A stretch of 64,000 nt of DNA. Origin: Hydractinia symbiolongicarpus. Lineage: Eukaryota; Cnidaria; Hydrozoa; Anthoathecata; Hydractiniidae. The position numbers and the translations under genes are program-made. The stretch covers positions 6,381,001 to 6,445,000 of the forward strand of contig NC_079888.1 of assembly GCF_029227915.1 (NCBI RefSeq), in the 5' to 3' direction. Below the pieces are notes generated by a model. It worked only from the letters and a program-made list of their open reading frames with translations, made no database searches and had not been told where the DNA came from. Positions 58,401-64,000 of the stretch are shown one piece after another (within the stretch, counting starts at the first letter, position 1; every line of letters begins with the position of its first letter).

Positions 58401-61400
58401 TCAAAATTTAAGAACGAAAAGCGGCGATAGAAATGTTTTTTTAGATCACATTTTAAAGGTTTAAAAACGAAAAACAGCGATAGAAATGTTTTTTTAGGTC
58501 GCATTTTAAAAGTTTAAAAACGAAAAACGCCAATAGAAATGTTTTTTTAGATTGCATTTTAAAAGTTTAAAAATGAAAAACGCAGATAGAAATGTTTTTT
58601 TAGATCGCATTTTAAAAGTTTAAAAACAAAAAACGGCAATAGAAATGTTTTTTTAGATCGCACTTTAAAGGTTTAAAAACAAAAAACAGCGATAGAAATG
58701 TTTTTTAGATTGCATTTGAAAAGCTTTAAAACGAAAAGCGTCGACAGAAATGTTTTTTTTAGATCGCATTTTAAAAGTTTAAGAACGAAGAACGGCGATA
58801 GAAAAGCTTCGTTATATCAAATTTTAAAAGTTTAATAACGAAGAGTGGCTATAAAATGATTGTTTAAAAAGTTAAAGAACGAAGAACGGCGATAGGAAAG
58901 CTTCGTTAGAGAGTGTTTTAAGTATTTAAAATGTTATCAACTCTATCAATGTGACACGGCGAGCCATTGTTTGATAGTTTTATAAAATCAAAGATTTGCG
59001 CGAAAACTAAATAGACAGCGAGATGCTTTGTTTCAATCTTTTAAGAGATAGAGCTGTTGCGCGCTAGAAAAAACAAAGACAATGTTTTTAACAATAAAAT
59101 GTAGCATGATACTATAAAACGTCAAAAGTTATATTTTTAGATTTTTTCTTTCTTCGGTATTAAAATTTAATTTGTTTTCGAAATCCTATCGTGAAGGGAA
59201 AAGTCCCGAACGTAGGGTTTTTCCGTTTGCGTTGCTAAACGTTGCTTTTTATTAAAAGAACTTTTACAAGTTTCGCATGTTGAAAAATATGTTTGGAGGA
59301 TAAAGAACTATTACAAAAAGTTTTAAAAGTAGCATTAGTTTTTTTTTTAATATTTAGATCATTGGATTTGTTGTTTTTTAAAAGAGCTTGTGTTTTTTAA
59401 ATAAATCGAGATTAAAATTGCGTTACTATAATTAGTTTCGTTGTTAAAAAAAATCAAAATTCAATGGCCTTCGCATTTAATTTATTCTCGCGCAGAGTAT
59501 TGTTTTTAAACAATATTTTTTTTGCTAAGCTTTTGTTTTTAACATGAAGCAAATATTTTTGCGCAATTTAATGAGAGCAATTATTTTTGCAAGTTGAGCG
59601 TACGTGTACGCTTACATCTGGCTTGTACTGTACACTGGTCAACCTCATTATTCCACCACCAGGTCTGTCTATGTCTGGTATTTCGTCCACCCACAGGTAT
59701 CATCAAAAACTTCTAGAAGACAATTCTTCAAAGTAGTCCAAGTACTTTCAACATTGTCACTATCACACTGATCATATGCTGGGAAACACACTCTTCCCCC
59801 GATATAACTTTCACGTCCTTCACCACTTTCTTGTCTGACTTTCTAACCAGGAAGTAATCTATCTGTGTCTTACAGCCACCTGACTTATATGTTATCAGCC
59901 TACTTTGTCTCTTACTGAATGATGTGTTGCAAACCACCATGCCTGTTGCCATTCCAAACTCAAGCAATCTCTCCCCTTCCTTAGGGACCGTCTCAAAATG
60001 TTTGTACGTAGTTCGTATAATTCGTATTTAAATTTTTTTATCAATTTATTAAATCTTTCGTATCATTTTATTTTTAATACAAACTTTTTCGTATCATCAA
60101 AATTACAAGTTCGTATAAAGTTAACGAAAAGATGATCGTAGATCATTTAAAAATCATGAAAACGGGATCATAGAAAACGAAAAGATCGCCATAGATCGTT
60201 TAAAAATCATGAAAACGGGATTGTATAAAGCGAAAAGATCACCATAGGTTGTGTAGATTGAACCTATGAATATGCAATTTTACTAGTCTTTTCAAAGAAG
60301 TCAAAGTTCGTATCATTTCATTCTGTACGATAAAAAAACTTCATTTAAGTTTGTATCATATATTAAAAAAGTTTGTATAAACTTTGTTTTCATTTTTTAA
60401 TTTAAACGAAGCACTTCGTATGACATTTGTTTCATGAAACGAAGTACTTCGTAGCGTTCGTATAATTATACGGAAGAAACATACGAACAGTTTGAGACGA
60501 TCCCTTATTTCTGCTCTCAAATCCATAGCCGCCATGCACACCTCTATAACGTTCAGATGACTTCCCAATATGACCATTAAAGTCTCCCCCCACCATGACA
60601 AGTTCAGTGTCTCCAAACTTTGTTGTGACTGCTATTAACTCATCTTAAAACTTATCTTTATCTTCCTCACTTAGTCCACATGGAGCATAAAGTGGCAATC
60701 CTATTACCTATCAAAAACTTTATCACTATAATACTACTATTAACACGCATAACATCTATTACTTTTTTCACCCACTTCTCTGCAACTCCTCCATATCCAT
60801 CACTATTACCAATCCAAAAAAGCTTATACCTTGCATCCTACCTTCCAAAAATCTCACCGAAGCTCCTCTCCACCTGACTTCCTGAACACAACACATATCA
60901 ACAGATCTACATTCTAACATTTCAATTACTTCCCCTGCTCTACCTCTTAGAGTACCAACATTTGCACTAGACATCCTCAACCTAGTGTTATCTACCTTGT
61001 GATGTGATAGCTGGGTAACGGTCTGACGATGCTTACACCTGACATCTGTCCTACAGTGCGCGACACCTTCACTCCTTAGAGTTCCAGCCCTGTTTACGCA
61101 GTTTATCTGATCAACTGTTCTTACCGCCACTAATAAACAGTTTTGGCATTGTTTTACAGCTGGATGCCCTTCCTAGCGCCAACCGTTCACAGACCAGACT
61201 TGATGGTTTTAAAAGTGACACCATAACTATGTGGCATTTCATGGGACTTTCACAATTGCCCCTTTAAACTAAGGTTAAAGAGAGACCCTTCACCCTGTTC
61301 TTCCTACTCTAAATGCAAAAATTGCTATCTGAAAACAGGGTTGGTCGGCAGACTCTAACGCCAAATATTTGTGAAGTTTGCCCAATTCTTTTTCAAAAAA

Positions 61401-63404
61401 ATTCCACTAATTTTAAAATAAAAAAACAAAAAAACTTTTGAGGAGAATAAGTGGCATATTTGGATTTATAAGCAAAAATTATGTAAGATAGGACATTTTC
61501 AATAACATTGAAATTTATTTTAATTTAAAGTTCATAAAGAGTTTGATAGTAATATGCAACTGTAGTGAAACATTTTACTACAGTTGGGTGATCGTCATAA
61601 AATGTTCTTCATGAAACATCAAAAGTGTAGCTTTAAATAGAGGCAGTTGTCTTTAGTTCGTATTTTTGTTTTAAATGATCAGAAAAGTTCAAGTATGTTA
61701 ATCTGAATTCCAGAATTAAAATGAAATAAATAAACAGAGTGGATTTGACCATGGGCATGGTATTTCTCATTTTTTAACAAACTCAAGACGTGAAGGAATT
61801 GTACATTATTTCACTTTTCTTCATGGTCGGATGACCAACAAACTCAAAAAAGTTACTTTTCGTTTTTACTTTGTGAAGCAGTTCGTGTTAGCTAATTATC
61901 CTTCCAGTTACAATTTTTAGCATTCTTTCCAGGTTTGAACCACGTTTGTTTTTATCAATCAAGATTTTAATAATGGGGGTGTAGTGCAAATGTGTTTCAT
62001 CTATTAAGCTAAATATTAATCATCGCTGTGGTGACAAGCTTAATTGAATCGTGAATATTGCGCTCTGACCTTGGATGTCTCCATATGTATAGACTGTCTC
62101 TGTTTTCAGAGAAGTGTTTGGGTGAGTGAGACCATTCTCGCCCAAAAGAATAAACAAGAAAGAATTCCCAGATAGCAATCATATGAGCAAAGAACAATAA
62201 GTAATTATCACAATTCATTGGCTAGCCAGTGTAGGATAACCCCCTCTTTCGAAGGACATTTTATTTTCAAATTTTTTATTATTCAGCATTATCTTCCTTG
62301 AAATTTTAGAATGAGCGTAAAAATATTTATTGGAGAAAATAAGGAAAATTCTTTTTTAAGCAGTTTGGTCAAGTTAGCTACAGAAACAGAAATTATTTCT
62401 ATATCAGGAAAATGTTCTTGCTCTCAATGATAAAATACTTTTTGATCGGAAAACCATTTTTACTTTTCAGGTTTCCACAGCAGGTTTGCAGGTTTCCACA
62501 ATTTATGACCTGGACCAATGAAATCAGCAAAATAATAAGAAAAAATATACTGAAGAATGGTTCTCATGCAGTCTAAATACAAGAGTTCTTTCTAGTTCGG
62601 TGTTTCTGGTAGTAACAGGAGAACTATTTTGTTACCTTTATCATCTTTTTTTACCTAAAATCTTGGAACATATAGCATTTATTTTTCATGTTCAATTAAA
62701 ACAACCTTAAAAAAAGAAAAAAAATTTCCTTGAGGAGGAAGTTAATCTAACTTTTTCCCCAATCTACCTTTAATAATTGTTCTGGGTGCTTATTTTAACT
62801 TCTCTGTCCTTTTTTATGTTAAAAAGATAAAATTTGTATAAAGTGATACGTTCTTATTGCATTTGATTGACTTATATAATATGACCCAACTATCTTTCTT
62901 TATTTCTTTTGTTTTCCCATGTACCTATACTATAAAACAGCTTGTTTTCAAATATTTCTTTGTTTCATCTCAGGTGTGTTAATAGCGTGATCAAACACAA
63001 TATACAAAAAAGTTTGTCTTCGATTTATTTGACATTTCTTAAAAACAAAAAAATATAAACTTTTGGGTTTCCTTATCATTAGTGTACTGATGATGGGGTA
63101 AAGGGTTGGTTGGTAAAGACAGAATGTAACTGTGAGGTCAAAAAAAATCCACCTGGCGCTATTTTATTGACCGGGTTGGGTGATGGCAAACACTAATATT
63201 TTTAAGTCCCGCGTAACCGTGGACTGTAACTAAGAATTACTTTGTAGTTGTATATCTTATTGTATTTTTTATCAGCTGCTACTACAGATGAACATGTAGA
63301 AAATGGTACAAATGAGGAGAATGAGGAGAATGAAAAACCTGAGGTAAAACAAAATGGTGATATCAGTGGTGGTGATGATAATGCAGATCCTAAAGAAAAT
63401 ACAG
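49497..63404 (+). CDS. METAP2: Probable methionine aminopeptidase 2, N-terminal exons 1-2 (partial)
   Basis: Exon 1 is 49497-49596 (MADTDEVVLDKIEEPTNDAA, then SAQ and ten lysines), ending in phase 1 at donor ggtatac. Exon 2 is 63276-63404 (AATTDEHVENGTNEENEENE, then KPEVKQNGDISGGDDNADP and KENT), again ending in phase 1 at donor gtaaga. The two join in frame. The pattern of short acidic start, polylysine run, then Glu/Asp/Asn/Gly-rich linker is that of the METAP2 N-terminus, which tethers the enzyme to ribosomes and eIF2. The catalytic pita-bread domain must lie beyond the window. N-myristoyltransferase has a similar lysine-rich N-terminus and cannot be excluded. Intron 1 is 13.7 kb and full of retroelements. 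Exon 3 is not within the remaining 600 bases as far as I can see. Confidence 0.6.
49600..50183. other. METAP2-like intron 1, unassigned 5' part
   Basis: No coding block or repeat recognised before the LTR element. Confidence 0.5.
50184..50241. repeat. Flanking repeat X (left copy)
   Basis: aaagggggattttcacaaac and then caaatgcgatggtgaattgt, directly abutting the left LTR. A near-identical copy in the same orientation lies just beyond the right LTR at 53485-53540. Confidence 0.8.
50455..51110 (-). pseudogene. Retropepsin-like protease region of the LTR element, broken
   Basis: The frame at 50832-51110 contains the aspartic protease signature MFYDTGCGDFI (DTG catalytic triad) after a substrate-flap-like start. 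The frame at 50455-50880 continues with TPHGIYSVRPPLANGGDAVM and ends in GGETDFMLGVKYLQYFPESV. That phrase is typical of the segment after the Pao-type protease. Normal elements continue into RT; here the frame stops at 50455, then the purine tract and LTR follow. Confidence 0.7.
51032..52782 (-). pseudogene. Gag-like region of the LTR element, broken
   Basis: Three minus-strand frames in series. 52504-52782 is an acidic start with a coiled segment. 51931-52305 has a coiled coil, then KLPIFKGYGSVCDIYTFQTN, the pattern of the DUF1759 gag domain (LPxFxGxxxxxxxFxxxF). 51032-51937 has the rest plus two zinc-knuckle-like clusters (CFICNQPDH...C and CFQCLFPG...H...C) and further Cys/His pairs (CKHPSHDK). 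This arrangement is typical of BEL/Pao Gag. Stops and frameshifts separate the frames, so no intact protein is encoded. Confidence 0.75.
53485..53540. repeat. Flanking repeat X (right copy)
   Basis: aaaggggattttcacaaagc and then aaatgcgatggtgaattgta, the same orientation as the copy at 50184. It is separated from the right LTR by 12 bases. Confidence 0.8.
53545..53880. other. Intronic, nothing recognised
   Basis: AT-rich sequence between the LTR element and the LINE. Confidence 0.5.
54099..54170 (-). repeat. Antisense copy of the LINE 3' tail inside its own 5' UTR
   Basis: 54111-54171 is the reverse complement of 57166-57226 with one mismatch in 61 bases, preceded by a run of about ten T (a tail in antisense). 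The inverted LINE copy at 61137-61130 runs straight through this point (aagaacagttgatcag), so the segment is an insertion specific to this copy. It gives the LINE the look of having terminal inverted repeats. Confidence 0.85.
54293..55084 (+). pseudogene. LINE apurinic-type endonuclease domain, with premature stop
   Basis: One frame with an in-frame TAG at 54617-54619 after LSVYAP. Visible motifs of the endonuclease/exonuclease/phosphatase fold are MCCVQEVRW (catalytic Glu), LSVYAP, MVGGDFNGHVG (catalytic Asp/Asn) and SQHRLLVCDI (His near the C-end, normally SDH). It cleaves target DNA to prime reverse transcription in active elements. The start at 54299 (MASVNVVTLRG) agrees with the inverted copy. 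Confidence 0.85.
55269..57134 (+). pseudogene. LINE reverse transcriptase region with internal zinc finger, frameshifted
   Basis: Three frames: 55269-55784, 55795-56019 and 56016-57134. RT motifs in order are KIGKAAGVSGIVAEM, QFGFVPGCGTTDAIF, AFVDLEKAFDRVP, VGVHQGSVLSPLLFVLVL and the active site YADDLVL (near 56257). Downstream, a Cys/His finger (CGVCRKGVGSNSIFCQTC, then WVHKKC, then CKRC; about 56428-56568) resembles a PHD/RING-type finger. The C-terminal segment ends NWLGHLKRMEEDNWVRKC. Frame breaks near 55784 and 56016 prevent a complete protein. Confidence 0.88.
57260..58135. other. Intronic, nothing recognised
   Basis: No coding block, RNA or repeat supported. Confidence 0.5.
58136..59030. 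repeat. 52-bp minisatellite (about 11-12 copies) bracketed by direct repeats
   Basis: The array 58319-58930 has the unit gatagaaatgtttttttaga, then tcgcattttaaaagtttaaa and aacgaaaaacggc. The central copies are most alike and the edges decayed. The block actctatcaatgtgac, then gagccattgtttgata, occurs before it (58150-58205) and after it (58938-58985) in the same orientation. The array therefore lies between two direct repeats of about 90 bp, as if within one element or a larger duplicated unit. Confidence 0.85.
59035..59625. other. Intronic, nothing recognised
   Basis: T-rich DNA. Contains a weak inverted phrase at 59195-59225 only. Confidence 0.45.
59630..61297 (-). pseudogene. Inverted second LINE copy, 3' part missing, interrupted
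   Basis: Read on the minus strand it has the same 5' UTR as 53885, then the endonuclease start (MSSANVGTLRGRAGEVIEML, at about 60970) with a frameshift after GRMQGI. The middle is near 60600 (METLNLSWWGET is the out-of-frame shadow). After a 521-bp insertion comes the end of the endonuclease (LEFGMATGMVVCNTSFSKRQ through VKVISGEECVSQH, 59728-59967). It stops at the position equivalent to copy 1 nucleotide about 55190, so RT and 3' tail are gone. Loss of the 3' rather than the 5' end is not the usual LINE truncation and implies a later deletion or rearrangement. Confidence 0.85.
59984..60504. mobile_element. 521-bp TIR element inserted in the LINE copy, TTA duplication
   Basis: The ends gggaccgtctcaaaatgttt and (complement) gggatcgtctcaaactgttc are inverted. 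TTA is present on both sides (59981-59983 and 60505-60507), while LINE copy 1 shows the empty site cttccttatttctgctcc once. The 3-bp T-A-rich duplication fits a PIF/Harbinger-type MITE. The interior holds a tandem of about 56 bp (cgaaaagatc(g/a)ccatag, then aaaatcatgaaaacgggat) at 60124-60245. No transposase. Confidence 0.92.
61300..63275. other. METAP2-like intron 1, unassigned 3' part
   Basis: No gene supported. The minus-strand ORF at 62009-62218 (AIWEFFLVYSFGREWSHSPK) looks somewhat coding-like but has no known family, partner exon or repeat context. The last bases (tattgtattttttatcag) form the acceptor of exon 2. Confidence 0.5.
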
Positions 63405-64000
63405 GTAAGAGAAAGAAGGATGGATTGTTTTATTCGTAGAAGAAACACTATATAGTGAGGGAGGGTAGTTATTACGTCGTATCACAAAACTTTGTTTTTC
63501 CGCACAGCGAAATCGATTTAAATTTCCTTTGTTGTGATTTTGTAAAGGCTATGGTACCTAGAAGAAAAATAATTTTTCCGAAAAGGAAACAATAACTTTC
63601 TTATAAATAATTTACATCAAAAACCTTTTATAAGGGGCACCAAAAGGTTGTATATCGCCAAAGTCGCCGATGACATGCTTCAAAAATGCTTGTGACCGGC
63701 ACAGTTTAACATGAAGCAAAAATATATAGGAGACTGAATTGTTAGAGTCTTCACAGAACATCTCTCCTCACAAACAGGAGGGCAGGGCTGACTTATTGCC
63801 TGCTGTGTCGTGTGGGAGAAAGAACTATTGGACTTCTTTTTAATACGATATACAATTATTATTACGAATCGAACGGCACAACAGTATTTCTGTAGCCTGA
63901 ATGATTTTAGTTAGTGATAGGCTGTAGTTTAAAAGAACACAAGTATTCAGAAGATGTTATCTATTTATTATTATCTATTTATTGTTTATTATTTATTGTA
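63405..64000. other. Start of METAP2-like intron 2
   Basis: Begins with donor gtaagagaaag. No further exon is recognised to the window end. The last 40 bases are a TTTATTATTATC-type low-complexity run. Confidence 0.55.

Noticed and set aside
62009-62218. 69-residue minus-strand ORF (AIWEFFLVYSFGREWSHSPK)
   Set aside because: Composition is mildly coding-like but there is no family, no partner exon and no repeat context, so it is not called as a gene.

Overview
The window is AT-rich animal nuclear DNA. Its genes have GT-AG introns, long intergenic stretches are filled with transposon debris, and a 13.7 kb first intron is packed with retroelements. A metazoan is certain from the gene content (zinc transporter of the SLC30A1 type, ribosomal protein L29, extracellular VWA/cadherin protein). 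The transposon families and the cadherin architecture make a cnidarian, possibly a hydrozoan, the best guess, but this is inference.

Layout. 1-10.7 kb: no intact gene, but a decayed LINE reverse transcriptase, several minisatellites, a 272-bp (TA)n tract, and a pogo/Tigger-like element carrying a second, very fresh inverted-repeat element with a 7-bp target duplication. 10.8-11.7 kb (-): a three-exon gene for a 69-residue secreted acidic peptide that I do not recognise. 11.7-19.2 kb: gene-poor, with hairpin MITEs. 19.35-34.11 kb (+): the dominant gene, 26 exons and 3,579 codons, encoding a signal peptide, one VWA domain, about 31 cadherin repeats and a cysteine-containing helical tail with no transmembrane helix. 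37.37-41.42 kb (-): a four-exon ZnT1-like zinc exporter. 46.70-47.97 kb (-): ribosomal protein L29 in three short exons. 49.17-49.27 kb (-): a possible first exon of a small membrane protein. 49.50 kb to beyond 63.4 kb (+): the first two coding exons of a probable methionine aminopeptidase 2.

The METAP2-like first intron holds a deleted LTR retrotransposon with 98-bp LTRs, a nearly full-length but broken endonuclease/RT LINE, a 52-bp minisatellite, and an inverted second LINE copy split by a 521-bp inverted-repeat element. The second LINE copy provides the empty site that proves the insertion and its TTA target duplication.

Across the whole window, short foldback elements ending in the motif CCTCGnnCCCAGGG recur at least nine times. 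The most unusual biology is the VWA-cadherin gene. Its repeats are encoded one (or two) per exon, with phase-0 introns at one fixed position in the cadherin fold. Three 609-nt exons are near copies of one another. As spliced it is secreted, although retention of one intron would add a hydrophobic segment followed by a basic tail.
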